A DNA stretch of 64,000 nucleotides, from contig JASEFA010000007.1 in NCBI GenBank assembly GCA_030019365.1, forward strand, positions 62,001 to 126,000. Reading direction: 5' to 3'. The translations under genes were made by a program, and so were the position numbers. The notes under the pieces are model-generated. The model made no database searches. It saw only the letters and a program-made list of their open reading frames with translations, and was not told where the DNA came from. Below are positions 9,594 to 18,054 of the stretch, piece after piece. This stretch comes from Bacillota bacterium (GTDB lineage Bacteria > Bacillota > Sulfobacillia > JACIYH01). Positions within the stretch are counted from its first letter, which is position 1. Each line of letters begins with the position of its first letter.

Positions 9594-9667
9594 GCGGGAG
9601 TAGCTCAATGGCAGAGCCCCAGCCTTCCAAGCTGGTGGTGCGGGTTCGATTCCCGTCTCCCGCTCCA
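9594..9667 (+). tRNA. tRNA-Gly (anticodon UCC)
   Basis: The acceptor strand GCGGGAG at 9594 pairs with CTCCCGC, the anticodon loop is CTTCCAA with TCC, and the T loop is GGTTCGATTCC. The CCA end is encoded. The gap to the preceding tRNA is 7 bp. Confidence 0.96.
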
Positions 9668-9673
9668 AACTGT

Positions 9674-9750
9674 GCGCCTGTAGCTCAGTGGATCAGAGCG
9701 TCTGCCTTCTAAGCAGAGGGCCGCAGGTTCGAATCCTGCCAGGCGCGCCA
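9674..9750 (+). tRNA. tRNA-Arg (anticodon UCU)
   Basis: The acceptor GCGCCTG pairs with CAGGCGC. The anticodon loop is CTTCTAA with TCT, reading AGA/AGG codons. The T arm is GGTTCGAATCC and CCA is encoded at 9748-9750. Confidence 0.96.
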
Positions 9751-9754
9751 CGGT

Positions 9755-9832
9755 GGTGAATGTAGCTCAGCTGGTTAGAGCGCCAGACTGTGGATCTGGA
9801 GGCCGGGGGTTCGAGTCCCCTCATTCACCCCA
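9755..9832 (+). tRNA. tRNA-His (anticodon GUG), with encoded G-1
   Basis: The acceptor GTGAATG (9756-9762) pairs with CATTCAC (9822-9828). The extra G at 9755 faces the discriminator C at 9829, the identity element of histidine tRNA. The anticodon loop is CTGTGGA with GTG, and CCA is encoded. Confidence 0.95.
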
Positions 9833-9846
9833 ATCTTGAAAAACCT

Positions 9847-9921
9847 TGGGGAGTGGCCAAGCGGTAAGGCGCGAGACTTTGGATCTCGTATACGCAGGTT
9901 CGAATCCTGCCTCCCCAGCCA
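9847..9921 (+). tRNA. tRNA-Gln (anticodon UUG)
   Basis: The acceptor TGGGGAG pairs with CTCCCCA. The anticodon loop is CTTTGGA with TTG, the T arm GGTTCGAATCC is present and CCA is encoded at 9919-9921. Confidence 0.95.
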
Positions 9922-9923
9922 GA

Positions 9924-9998
9924 GGGCCATTAGCTCAGTGGTAGAGCACCCGCCTTTTAAGCGGGCTGTCGAAGGTTCGATCCCTTCATGGCCCACCA
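9924..9998 (+). tRNA. tRNA-Lys (anticodon UUU)
   Basis: The acceptor GGGCCAT pairs with ATGGCCC. The anticodon loop is CTTTTAA with TTT, the T loop is GGTTCGATCCC and CCA is encoded. It begins 2 bp after the tRNA-Gln CCA. Confidence 0.96.
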
Positions 9999-10082
9999 CA
10001 CCTTTCGTTGCCACGGGTCAGCATTTCGGCAGGGTTCAAGTCCGGCGGCCGGCGGCAGTTTGGTTCAGAATGGGTTGGTTTT

Positions 10083-10169
10083 GCGGGCGTGGCGGAGCAG
10101 GCAGACGCGCGGGACTTAGGATCCCGTGGGCGAAGGCCCGTGTGGGTTCAAATCCCACCGCCCGCACCA
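10083..10169 (+). tRNA. tRNA-Leu (anticodon UAG)
   Basis: This 87-base class II tRNA has the acceptor GCGGGCG pairing with CGCCCGC, the anticodon loop CTTAGGA with TAG, a long variable arm and the T arm GGGTTCAAATCCC. CCA is encoded at 10167-10169. It is separated from tRNA-Lys by 84 bp, whereas the other tRNA genes are 2-14 bp apart. Confidence 0.95.
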
Positions 10170-10535
10170 GTTTCCGGGTTAGGAGAGCAACTCCACCACC
10201 AGCGGTTGATCTCGGGTATGGCACCGCGCGCACCCGTGCCATGCGCGACCGCGGGCTGACGCCGCAGGGCAGGGGAGATCATATAGTGGCAGTTGGGGAA
10301 GAGACTGCGGGAGCACCACCCATGCCCGGCCGGCCGGGCGGTTGCCCGCGGTGGTGCGGCGCGTGGTTGCCTGAGAGGGACGCGTTCGCGTATAATCCCG
10401 GTTGGGTCGCCGGGGGACGGGCCCGTTGCACCAGCGGAAACGAGAGCAAGCGTGGTGCACGGTGCGCGTGGTGCACGGGGTGCATGCTGCGCGCCTCCAC
10501 TCCGCCGGAGGGCCGGGCAAAGTGAGGGATGCGAG
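10170..10535 (+). other. 366-bp non-coding spacer between tRNA-Leu and tig, with hairpins, promoter and tandem repeat
   Basis: I see no gene here. An inverted repeat ATGGCAC/GTGCCAT (10218-10242) follows the tRNA cluster but lacks a T run. A long stem GCACCACC (10313-10320) to GGTGGTGC (10350-10357) encloses a perfect 16-bp palindrome at 10324-10339. The tig promoter follows at 10367-10396. A 16-bp tandem duplication (10452-10467 and 10468-10483, two differences) lies in the expected 5' leader of the tig transcript. Confidence 0.7.
10367..10396 (+). promoter_or_regulatory. Sigma-70 promoter for the tig-clpP-clpX cluster
   Basis: TTGCCT at 10367-10372 and a perfect TATAAT at 10391-10396 are 18 bp apart. 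The predicted start near 10403 would leave a structured leader of about 130 nt before tig. Confidence 0.7.
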
Positions 10536-11885
10536 TTGAAGGTTTCCGCATCGTCCCAGGAAGACGGGCATGTGCTGCTGGAGATCGAAGTGGAGCCGGA
10601 ACGGGTGGACGCGGCCGTTCAGGCCACCTATCGGAGGCTGGTCAGGAAGGTCAGCGTGCCCGGGTTCCGTCCCGGGAAGGCACCCCTGGCCATCCTGGAT
10701 CGGCATCTGGGGAAAGGTTACATTGAGCGGCAGGCCCTGGAGGATGTGGCGTCTGCAGTTTACCGGCAGGCGGTGGCCCAGGCCGGTCTGGATCCCGTGG
10801 GGCGTCCCGAAGTCAGCCTGAAGGAGTACCGGCAGGGTCAGCCCCTGCTGGTGGAGGCGCGGGTGCTGGTGCGCCCGGAGCCGGAAATCGGGGATCTGGA
10901 CGACATCCACCTGGAGCCCATTCAGGCAGAGGTGGACGCGGCCGAAGTGGATCGGGAGATTGACCGGATAAGGTATCAGCATGCCACCCTGGTGGCGGTT
11001 GAGGATGACCGGGTTCGTCCCGGGGACCGGGTTGTGGTTGACTGGGAGCTGCGGCAGGACGACAGCGTGGTCGCCTCCGGGAACAGCCGTGAGGCGGATG
11101 TCCCCGGGGCGCCGTGGGTTGCCCCGGCTGCCAGCGGGGGGGGCGAGGGAGCCGCCCGCGAAGGCGGTCCTCCTCAGGGGCTGGCCGGGGCAAGTGGCCC
11201 TCCTCCCTCTGCGCTCGAAGGGTTGGTCGGTGCGGCCCCCGGCGAAACGAGGGGGGCGGGCGGCTACCGCATGACATTGCGCGAGATCAGGCGTCCGGAG
11301 TTTCCGGAGCTCGACGACGAGTTTGCCCGGCAGGCGGGTGGGTTTTCGTCCCTGCAGGAGATGCGGGAGCAGATCGAGAATAGCCTGCGAGGGTCCAGGC
11401 TCGCCCGCATAAGGCAGGAGCGGGAGGCCCAAATTACCGATGAACTTCTCAGGCGGTGTCGGGTCGACGTGCCGGAGCCGCTGGTAGAAGAGGAACTGGA
11501 AGGACTGCTGGGCAGGTACCGCCACGCTGCGGGAGGGAGCCTCCCCGCCGAGACGGAGGCGGACCTCAGAGTGCAGTTGCGCCCGATGGCCGAGCGTTCC
11601 GCGCGGCTGAGCGTCATCCTGGAGACCATCGCGCGGCGGGAAGGCCTGCTCCCCACCGAGCAAGAGATGGAACCCCTCTTGCGCAAGGTCGTCCGGCCAG
11701 GGGAAACCCTGGCGCAAGCGCGGGGCCGGCTCGAAGAAATGGGTGTGTGGCGGGATCTGGAGTTGAGCATGGCCAGGGGGAAAGCCCTGGCGACTCTGGT
11801 GGACAGGGCGACGAGGGGGGAGTGCCATGGGGTATCTGGTACCGATGGTGGTGGAACAGACGGGCAGGGGGGAGAGGGCCTATGA
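10536..11885 (+). CDS. tig: Trigger factor with a degenerate PPIase domain
   Basis: This encodes about 449 residues of the ribosome-associated chaperone trigger factor. The ribosome-binding signature is clear near residue 45 ([10 protein letters not shown]). The C-terminal helical chaperone arms also align with the family. The middle FKBP-type peptidyl-prolyl isomerase domain is abnormal: after [13 protein letters not shown] it is largely replaced by a Gly/Ala/Pro-rich stretch (about 11090-11260), although the later pattern [11 protein letters not shown] still echoes the family's LxGxxxGE. The TTG at 10536 is chosen because it follows GTGAGGGA by 7 bases. The stop at 11885 lies 59 bp inside clpP in another frame. 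Confidence 0.88.
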   Translation: MKVSASSQEDGHVLLEIEVEPERVDAAVQATYRRLVRKVSVPGFRPGKAPLAILDRHLGKGYIERQALEDVASAVYRQAVAQAGLDPVGRPEVSLKEYRQGQPLLVEARVLVRPEPEIGDLDDIHLEPIQAEVDAAEVDREIDRIRYQHATLVAVEDDRVRPGDRVVVDWELRQDDSVVASGNSREADVPGAPWVAPAASGGGEGAAREGGPPQGLAGASGPPPSALEGLVGAAPGETRGAGGYRMTLREIRRPEFPELDDEFARQAGGFSSLQEMREQIENSLRGSRLARIRQEREAQITDELLRRCRVDVPEPLVEEELEGLLGRYRHAAGGSLPAETEADLRVQLRPMAERSARLSVILETIARREGLLPTEQEMEPLLRKVVRPGETLAQARGRLEEMGVWRDLELSMARGKALATLVDRATRGECHGVSGTDGGGTDGQGGEGL

Positions 11886-12435
11886 CATTTACTCCCGCCT
11901 GCTTAAGGATCGCATAATCTTCATCGGGGGCCCGGTGGACGACCACATGGCCAATCTGGTCATCGCCCAGCTCCTCTTCCTGGAGCTGGAAGACCCCGAC
12001 AAGGACGTCAACCTGTACATCAACAGCCCGGGCGGAGCGGTGTCGGCGGGCCTGGCCATATACGACACCATGCAGCACATCAAGCCGGATGTGTCCACCG
12101 TGTGCGTGGGCCTGGCGGCCAGCATCGCGGCCGTACTCCTGACCGGCGGCACCAGGGGTAAGAGGTTCGGCCTTCCCAACGCGCGGGTCATGATCCACCA
12201 GCCCAGCATGCAGGGCCTGAGCGGTCCGGCGGCGGACCTGGAGATCAACGTGCGGGAAGTGGTGGCCATCCGGCAGCGGCTGGAGGAAATCCTGGCCCGC
12301 CACACCGGACAACCCATGGAGCGCATAAAGAGGGATGCGGACCGGGATTTCTACATGTCGCCCGAAGAGGCGAAGGAGTACGGCCTCATCGACGAGGTCC
12401 TGGCACCAAAGAAGGCAAAGGCTGCGGCAAAGTAG
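11827..12435 (+). CDS. clpP: ATP-dependent Clp protease proteolytic subunit
   Basis: This 202-residue serine peptidase has its catalytic Ser in [11 protein letters not shown], His in MIHQPSM and Asp in DRDFYMSP, and it begins with the typical VPMVVEQT...[14 protein letters not shown] region. It would form the tetradecameric chamber fed by ClpX, encoded next door, and possibly by other Clp ATPases. The ATG at 11827 gives the standard N-terminus, so the start lies within the last 59 bp of tig; coupling between the two is likely. clpX follows after 12 bp. Confidence 0.97.
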   Translation: MGYLVPMVVEQTGRGERAYDIYSRLLKDRIIFIGGPVDDHMANLVIAQLLFLELEDPDKDVNLYINSPGGAVSAGLAIYDTMQHIKPDVSTVCVGLAASIAAVLLTGGTRGKRFGLPNARVMIHQPSMQGLSGPAADLEINVREVVAIRQRLEEILARHTGQPMERIKRDADRDFYMSPEEAKEYGLIDEVLAPKKAKAAAK

Positions 12436-12447
12436 GGGGTGCCATCC

Positions 12448-13713
12448 GTGCTCAAGTACCCCGACGAACGGGGCGGACAACTCAAGTGCTCTTTCTGTGG
12501 TAAGCTGCAGGACCAGGTCAAGAGGCTGGTGGCCGGCCCGGGCGTCTATATCTGCGACGAGTGTATCGAGCTGTGCAACGAGATCATCGAGGATGAGCTG
12601 AACGAAGAGGCGGAGGTGGAGCTAAAGGACATCCCCAAGCCGCCCCAGATCAAGGCCATCCTCGACCAGTACGTCATCGGGCAGGAGAGGGCCAAGAAGA
12701 TCCTCTCGGTGGCGGTGTACAACCACTACAAGCGCATCCGGGTGAGCAACAAGAAGGACGACGTGGAGCTGCAGAAGTCCAACATCGTCATGCTCGGCCC
12801 CACCGGGTGCGGCAAGACCCTGCTGGCCCAGACTCTCGCCAAGATCCTGAACGTGCCCTTCGCCATTGCCGACGCCACCTCGCTGACCGAGGCCGGCTAC
12901 GTGGGCGAGGACGTGGAGAACATCCTGCTCCGCCTCATCCAGGCCGCCGACTACGACATCGAACGGGCGGAAAAGGGCATCGTCTACATCGACGAGATCG
13001 ACAAGATCGCCCGCAAGGCCGAAAACCCGTCCATCACGCGGGACGTGTCGGGCGAGGGCGTGCAGCAGGCCCTGCTCAAGATCCTGGAGGGGACGGTGGC
13101 AAGCGTGCCCCCCCAGGGAGGTCGCAAGCATCCCCACCAGGAGTTCATCCAGATCGACACCACGGACATCCTCTTCATCTGCGGTGGGGCCTTCGAGGGG
13201 ATCGACAAGATCGTCGAGCGGCGGATTGCCCAGCGATCGATGGGATTTGCCGCCGAGGTGAGGTCCCGCAAGGAGAGGAACGTGGGCGAGGTCCTGGCCC
13301 ACATCATGCCCCAAGATCTGCTCAAGTTCGGGATGATCCCCGAGTTCGTGGGCCGGGTGCCCGTCATCGTCACCCTGGACGCTCTCACCGAGGACGACCT
13401 GGTGCGCATCCTGCTGGAGCCCAAGAACGCTCTCGTTCGCCAGTACAAGCGCATGTTCGAGCTGGATGGGGTGGAGCTGGAGTTCACCGAGGAGAGCGTG
13501 CGCGCGGTGGCCCTGGAGGCTATGAAGCGCAACACGGGTGCCCGCGGCCTGCGTGCCATCCTGGAAGAGGTCATGCTCGACATCATGTTCGACGTGCCCT
13601 CCCGCGGTGACGTGGTCAAGTGCGTGCTCACCAAGGAAGCCGTGCTCAGGCGCGAACCGCCCATCCTGGTGACCGCCGACCGTAAGATGCGCCGGCGCGA
13701 AGAGACCGCCTGA
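12448..13713 (+). CDS. clpX: ATP-dependent Clp protease ATPase subunit ClpX
   Basis: This 421-residue AAA+ unfoldase begins with the C4 zinc-binding domain (CSFCGK...CDECIELC). Next come Walker [13 protein letters not shown] near residue 120, Walker [13 protein letters not shown], the pore loop [10 protein letters not shown], an IGF-like loop region and the sensor arginine region near TGARGLR. The GTG at 12448 is preferred over GTG 12439 because it follows GGGGGT and matches the family start. Order and spacing with clpP are classical. Confidence 0.96.
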   Translation: MLKYPDERGGQLKCSFCGKLQDQVKRLVAGPGVYICDECIELCNEIIEDELNEEAEVELKDIPKPPQIKAILDQYVIGQERAKKILSVAVYNHYKRIRVSNKKDDVELQKSNIVMLGPTGCGKTLLAQTLAKILNVPFAIADATSLTEAGYVGEDVENILLRLIQAADYDIERAEKGIVYIDEIDKIARKAENPSITRDVSGEGVQQALLKILEGTVASVPPQGGRKHPHQEFIQIDTTDILFICGGAFEGIDKIVERRIAQRSMGFAAEVRSRKERNVGEVLAHIMPQDLLKFGMIPEFVGRVPVIVTLDALTEDDLVRILLEPKNALVRQYKRMFELDGVELEFTEESVRAVALEAMKRNTGARGLRAILEEVMLDIMFDVPSRGDVVKCVLTKEAVLRREPPILVTADRKMRRREETA

Positions 13714-13752
13714 CCCCGCCCCGGGATGGATGCTGGGGGCAGGAGGAAGACT

Positions 13753-13772
13753 ACCGGGGGGTGACCCCCGGT
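13753..13772 (+). promoter_or_regulatory. Hairpin covering the lonB start codon
   Basis: An 8-bp perfect stem (13753-13760 with 13765-13772) closed by a GTGA loop contains the first two bases of the lonB GTG start (13771-13773) in its 3' arm. The likely ribosome site GGAGGAAGA (13742-13750) lies immediately 5' of the stem. It may limit lonB translation. This is inference from sequence only. Confidence 0.45.
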
Positions 13773-15438
13773 GGAGCTTTCTCTGCTCCTTTCCTGGGTG
13801 CAACTCTTTTTCCTGGTGGTGATCGGGCTCTACTTCCTGTCCCTGCTGCGCACGCAGCACGGCGGCCGGGTGGCCGTCAACCGGGAGTCCCGCCACGAAA
13901 TGGAGAAGCTCGAGAAGATGCGCGCGGTGGCCCTGTCGCCCCCATTGACGGAGCTGACGCGTCCGGCATCGTTCGCCGAGGTGGTGGGACAGGAGGACGG
14001 GCTGCGCGCCCTGCGCGCCGCCCTGTGCGGCCCCAACCCCCAGCACGTCATCGTCTACGGGCCGCCCGGTGTGGGGAAGACGGCGGCCGCCCGGCTGGTG
14101 CTGGAGGAGGCCAAGCGAAACCCCTCGTCCCCCTTCGGGCCGGGGGCCCGCTTCGTCGAGGTGGACGCCACCGCCTCCCGCTTCGACGAGCGGGGCATCG
14201 CCGACCCCCTGATCGGGTCGGTGCACGACCCCATCTACCAGGGGGCAGGTCCCCTGGGCATCGCCGGCATCCCGCAGCCCAAGCCGGGGGCGGTGACCCG
14301 CGCCCACGGGGGCATCCTCTTCCTGGACGAGATCGGGGAACTGCACCCCGTGCAACTCAACCGGCTACTCAAGGTGCTGGAGGATCGGCGCGTCCACTTC
14401 GAGAGCGCCTACTATTCCCCTGAAGACCCCAACATCCCCCGTCACATCCGGGACATCTTCGAAAATGGCCTTCCCGCTGACTTCCGCCTGGTGGGGGCCA
14501 CCACCAGGTCACCCGAGGAAATCTCGCCCGCCATCAGATCCCGCTGCATGGAGGTGTTCTTCCGTCCCCTTGAAGCCAAGGAGGTGTGGCGCATCGCAGC
14601 CAACGCTGCCGCCCGGGTGGGCTTCGCCCTGGACGACGACGCCCTGGAGGTGGTGGGCAGGTACGCCGGGAACGGTCGCGATGCCGTGAGCATGGTGCAG
14701 ACGGCCATCGGGGTGGCCCAGGGGGAGGGGAGGCGACGCATAACCCGCGCCGACCTGGAGTGGGTTGTCACGACGGGCCAGTACTCTCCACGGCTGGAGG
14801 TTCGCCCCGCCGCGGCGGCCCGGGTGGGGGTAGCCTATGGCCTGGGGGTGGCAGGCCCCAACGTGGGGGTGGTGATGGAGGTGGAGGCCTCCTGCCGTCA
14901 TGTGGGCGGACGAGGGGGGCAGGTGCGGGTGACGGGAGCGGTGGAGGAAGAGGAGGTGGGCGTACCCGGTCGTCGCCTGCGGCGCAAGGGTCAGGCCCTG
15001 GGCGCGGTGGAGACGGTGTTGAGCGCGCTCACCGAGATCCTGGAGACCGACCTGCGCGACTACGACCTACACGTCAGCTGGCCAGGGGGCATCCCGGTGG
15101 ACGGTCCTTCCGGGGGAGCGGCCCTGGGGGTGGCCGTCGCCTCTGCCCTGCTGGGGAAGCCGGTGCGGCCCACGGTCGCCCTCACAGGTGAGGTGTCCAT
15201 CCGGGGCGAGGTGAAATCGGTGGGGGGTATTGTGCCCAAGGTGGCGGCCGCCCGGCGGGCCGGGTTCACGGTGGTCCTGATCCCCGCTGACAACCGTCAC
15301 GAAGGCCTGGCCGGAGATGGCCTGGAGGTACGGGGGATCGAGCACCTGGCCGAGGCCCTTTCCCTGGCCCTGCTGGAAGCTGAGCAGCCAGCATCCCCAG
15401 CACCACCAGTGCTCCCCCGAGCAATCCCCGCGGGGTGA
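13771..15438 (+). CDS. lonB: Membrane-anchored LonB ATP-dependent protease
   Basis: This 555-residue protein matches the LonB protease of endospore formers. It has an N-terminal membrane helix (about residues 5-25), then the AAA+ core with Walker A YGPPGVGKTAAA near residue 99 and Walker B GGILFLDEIGELH. The very conserved stretch DERGIADPLIGSVHDP follows, and a C-terminal Lon peptidase domain carries catalytic Ser in DGPSGGAA and Lys in the GGIVPKVAAARRAG region. In Bacillus subtilis, LonB is a forespore protease, so its presence suggests a sporulating ancestry. The last 173 bp overlap the end of the opposite-strand EamA gene. Confidence 0.95.
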   Translation: MELSLLLSWVQLFFLVVIGLYFLSLLRTQHGGRVAVNRESRHEMEKLEKMRAVALSPPLTELTRPASFAEVVGQEDGLRALRAALCGPNPQHVIVYGPPGVGKTAAARLVLEEAKRNPSSPFGPGARFVEVDATASRFDERGIADPLIGSVHDPIYQGAGPLGIAGIPQPKPGAVTRAHGGILFLDEIGELHPVQLNRLLKVLEDRRVHFESAYYSPEDPNIPRHIRDIFENGLPADFRLVGATTRSPEEISPAIRSRCMEVFFRPLEAKEVWRIAANAAARVGFALDDDALEVVGRYAGNGRDAVSMVQTAIGVAQGEGRRRITRADLEWVVTTGQYSPRLEVRPAAAARVGVAYGLGVAGPNVGVVMEVEASCRHVGGRGGQVRVTGAVEEEEVGVPGRRLRRKGQALGAVETVLSALTEILETDLRDYDLHVSWPGGIPVDGPSGGAALGVAVASALLGKPVRPTVALTGEVSIRGEVKSVGGIVPKVAAARRAGFTVVLIPADNRHEGLAGDGLEVRGIEHLAEALSLALLEAEQPASPAPPVLPRAIPAG

Positions 15439-16246
15439 GGGTTTCCCCGCCCAAGAGCCAGGCGAAAACGGTAGCGAACACGGGTTCGGCGGAGAATATA
15501 AGGGCGGTGTGGGTGGGCTCGGTGAACCGCTGCACCGCATTTTGCACCAGGAAGGCCACGGCGGTGGCGAAAAGCCCGGTGAGGAGCAGGGCATCCCATA
15601 CCCGGAGCACGGAGGGCCCGAGCAGGTGCCAGGACCAGCCCGACGGACACGCCCCTGGCAGGAGCGCGGCCAGGGCGCTGGCGAGCGCCACCGTGAGCAC
15701 CTGGACGGCGGTGATGGGCACGGGGTGGGCGTCCCCCGCCCAGGCCGCCACGGAGAGGATGTGGGCGGCAAAGGCCAGGGCGCACCCCAGCACCAGCACG
15801 TCTCCCCGCCCCAGCTCACCCGCCTCCCAGCCCATGGCGGCCAGTCCCGCGGTGGCCAGCGCCACGCCCGCCACCGCCTGCCTGCCCGGCGGGCGTCGCC
15901 ACAGGGCGCCCTGACCGAGGGGTACCAGCACCACCGACAGCCCGGTGATAAAGCCGGCCCGCCCTGCGGTCGTGTACTGCAGCCCCCAGGTCTGCAGCAG
16001 GTATCCCAGAAACAGGAAGGCACCGATGCCCACGCCCCGGGCGATGAGGGGGGCACGGAACTGGCGCCAGGCGGACGGGAAGGCCAGGGCCAGCACCGCT
16101 CCCGCCAGTGCGAAGCGCACGGCCAGGAAGGGCAGGACGGGCAGGGTGAGGGTGGCCCGCTTCACGGTGACGAAGGTGGCACCCCACACCGCCGCTACCC
16201 CCAGCAGGGCCAGGTCTGCCTGCCACGGCCGCACTCTGGGTACCAT
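15266..16246 (-). CDS. EamA/DMT-family transporter
   Basis: This encodes 326 residues with ten hydrophobic helices in two EamA repeats (GVAAVWGATFVTVKRA near the N-terminus; FLVQNAVQRFTEPTHTALIFSAEPVFATVFAWLLGGE in positions typical of the second repeat, about residues 230-270). Such drug/metabolite exporters move amino acids, sugars or other small molecules, and the substrate cannot be read from the sequence. The final 45 or so residues are Gly/Pro-rich and non-helical; they are read antisense to the end of lonB, so the functional protein probably ends near the tenth helix. It lies 5 bp downstream of the CapA-type gene on the same strand. Confidence 0.85.
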   Translation of the reverse strand: MVPRVRPWQADLALLGVAAVWGATFVTVKRATLTLPVLPFLAVRFALAGAVLALAFPSAWRQFRAPLIARGVGIGAFLFLGYLLQTWGLQYTTAGRAGFITGLSVVLVPLGQGALWRRPPGRQAVAGVALATAGLAAMGWEAGELGRGDVLVLGCALAFAAHILSVAAWAGDAHPVPITAVQVLTVALASALAALLPGACPSGWSWHLLGPSVLRVWDALLLTGLFATAVAFLVQNAVQRFTEPTHTALIFSAEPVFATVFAWLLGGETLTPRGLLGGALVVLGMLAAQLPAGPGKGPRPGARSPVPPGHLRPGLRDGCQRGSGPP

Positions 16247-16251
16247 CCCGC

Positions 16252-18054
16252 TCAGGGCGGGCCCCCCTGCCCGGACCCGCCAGTGGCGGTGCCCTGCCCC
16301 GGCCCGGCGCCTGCGGTGCCCTGCGGCTGCTCCAGGCGCCGCAGCAGGCGGAGGAGGATGCAGGCTGTTTGCCCGCGGGTGAGCGAGTCGGCGGGTCCGA
16401 ACCGGCCATCCGGGTACCCCTGCATGAGGCCCGCGGCAGTCACGCGCGCGATGGCGTCCAGGGCCGGGCGGGGGGTCGAGCCCAGGTCGGGGTACCCGGG
16501 GAGCGAATCGACGGGAGGCAGCGGTCGCCCGCCTGCTGCCATGGCTGCAGCCAGCATGTGTGCCGTCTTCCAGCGCGGTACGGGGGCGTTGACCGCAGGC
16601 GGGACCGTCTCTCCTTGTGAGATGAGGCCGGCCGCCAGCGCCGCCCGCAGGTGGGGGGCCGCCCAGTGGTCCTTCAGGTCGGCGGGCAACGCGACCGCGG
16701 GTGCGTCGGGCAGCCCGAGGGTGCGCACGAGCAGGGTGGTCAGCCCCGCCAGCGTGGTGGGGTCTTCGGGCCGGTACCGGCCGGTGTCATCGCCTGTGAT
16801 GATACCCCGGGCGGCCAGCGCGCCGATGTCTTCCCTCGCCCAGTGGTCGCGCACGTCCGCGAAGGCGGCCCGCTCCACGCGGCCGTCCGCCGTCATGTAA
16901 GTGTCAAAGGGGGCCGATACCCGGTCGATGCGGTTCAGGATGCGGGCGGCGAGTTCGCCCTGTGCCAGGACGGTCTCCCCGGCCCGCGGGATGTGGCAGG
17001 GGATGACCCGCACCTCCCGGATGCGATCGCGCGTGAGGGTCACCAGCAGGATGCCGGTCTGCTGCTGCTGGGGGAACTCGGGACGGATGGTAAAGATGAA
17101 GTTGCCCAGGCTGTAGGCGATGAGGGACCGGTCGCGCCGATCGATGCCCTGCCAGACGTGGGGGTGGTGGCCGATGACGAGGTCGGCGCCCGCCTCCAGC
17201 ATGCGCTGGGCGAGGGTCTGGTGCCACTTCTCCGGGTGGTCGGCCCGCTCGTTGCCCCAGTGGACGAACACGACGGTCCAATCGACCCGGGAGCCGAGAT
17301 CACGGATTGCTTTGTAGAGCCGGTTCGTGTCAAACCCCGAGAACAGACCCGATACCTTCTCGGTTGCGCCCCAGCCTTTGGGCAGGTGCAGGCAGACCCC
17401 GAGGATGCCCACCTTGATGCCCTTCAGGTCGGCTATGTAGGGCCGAGCGGCTTCTTCCAGATTGCGTCCGCCGCCCACGTAGGCCACCTTGACCCGCTTC
17501 AGGTTGTCCAGCGTCTCCAGGAAGCACTCCCGACCGTAGTCGAGGGCATGGTTGTTTCCCAGCCCGACGACGTCGATCCCGGCCCGGGCCAGCCCATCGG
17601 CGGCCAGGGGAGGCGCCCGGAAGGTATACTCCTTGCCCTTCTCGGGTTGCCCGGTGGTGCCCACCGCGCACTCCAGGTTGCCCACGGCCAGGTCGGCTTT
17701 CTGCAGCACCGGGGCCACGTGCTGCCAGGGGTAGTCCGTACCCTTTTGCCCGATGAGCCCTGCCACCCGCAGGGCCAGCATGATGTCCCCCACGAAAGCC
17801 AGCTGGACCTCCGCGGGCGCGCCCCCCGTCGTCGTGCCCTCCGCCGTCGTGCCCCCTGCCGTCGTGCCCCCTGCCGTCGTGCCCCCTGCCGTCGTGCCCC
17901 CTGCTGTCGTGCCGGAGGTGGCCGGGCCCTGAGCGCCTGCGGCGGGGGCCGCCAGGGCCAGGCTTACTGCCACCACCACCAGCGCCGCCGCCATCCGGGC
18001 CAGGTTCGTCACTGTCTGCCGCGTGCCGCCGCGCCGCTTGAAGTGGTGCTGCAC
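16252..18054 (-). CDS. Secreted CapA/PgsA-type metallophosphatase-fold protein with SLH domains
   Basis: This 600-residue exported protein begins with a signal sequence (charged start, hydrophobic helix, then APAAGA). A repeat linker of TAGGT units follows, then a CapA domain (FVGDIMLALRV, GNLECAV, GNNHALDYG, HWGNERADHP, GHHPHVWQG, YSLGNFIF). Three S-layer homology repeats (for example YPDGRFGPADSLTRGQTACI) close the protein. CapA proteins take part in poly-gamma-glutamate or capsule synthesis, and SLH repeats bind cell-wall polymers, so the protein is probably held on the cell surface. GTG 18054 has a GGGGAG site and puts the signal at the N-terminus. An ATG at 18231 would leave about 60 extra residues before it. 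Confidence 0.85.
   Translation of the reverse strand: MQHHFKRRGGTRQTVTNLARMAAALVVVAVSLALAAPAAGAQGPATSGTTAGGTTAGGTTAGGTTAGGTTAEGTTTGGAPAEVQLAFVGDIMLALRVAGLIGQKGTDYPWQHVAPVLQKADLAVGNLECAVGTTGQPEKGKEYTFRAPPLAADGLARAGIDVVGLGNNHALDYGRECFLETLDNLKRVKVAYVGGGRNLEEAARPYIADLKGIKVGILGVCLHLPKGWGATEKVSGLFSGFDTNRLYKAIRDLGSRVDWTVVFVHWGNERADHPEKWHQTLAQRMLEAGADLVIGHHPHVWQGIDRRDRSLIAYSLGNFIFTIRPEFPQQQQTGILLVTLTRDRIREVRVIPCHIPRAGETVLAQGELAARILNRIDRVSAPFDTYMTADGRVERAAFADVRDHWAREDIGALAARGIITGDDTGRYRPEDPTTLAGLTTLLVRTLGLPDAPAVALPADLKDHWAAPHLRAALAAGLISQGETVPPAVNAPVPRWKTAHMLAAAMAAGGRPLPPVDSLPGYPDLGSTPRPALDAIARVTAAGLMQGYPDGRFGPADSLTRGQTACILLRLLRRLEQPQGTAGAGPGQGTATGGSGQGGPP
17825..17913 (-). repeat. 15-bp tandem repeat in the CapA-SLH gene
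   Basis: About six near-identical 15-bp units (core GCCGTCGTGCCCCCT on the plus strand) encode the TAGGT linker between the signal peptide and the CapA domain. Unit length is a multiple of three, so copy changes keep the frame. Confidence 0.9.

Noticed and set aside
10021-10070. tRNA-like T-arm GGGTTCAAGTCC between tRNA-Lys and tRNA-Leu
   Set aside because: No acceptor, D or anticodon stem can be drawn around it, and the T stem is poorly paired. It may be a remnant of a lost tRNA, but the evidence is too thin to annotate.
10218-10242. Rho-independent terminator after the tRNA cluster
   Set aside because: The ATGGCAC/GTGCCAT hairpin is not followed by a T run. I found no convincing intrinsic terminator anywhere in the window, only the stem-loop at 56690.
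12622-14355. Very long open frame antisense to clpX and lonB
   Set aside because: GC-rich codon bias makes stop codons rare on the opposite strand. The product is low-complexity His/Gly/Asp-rich with no family motif, while the sense genes are certain. The same holds for the antisense frames at 2433-3941, 43197-44492 and 57379-58818.
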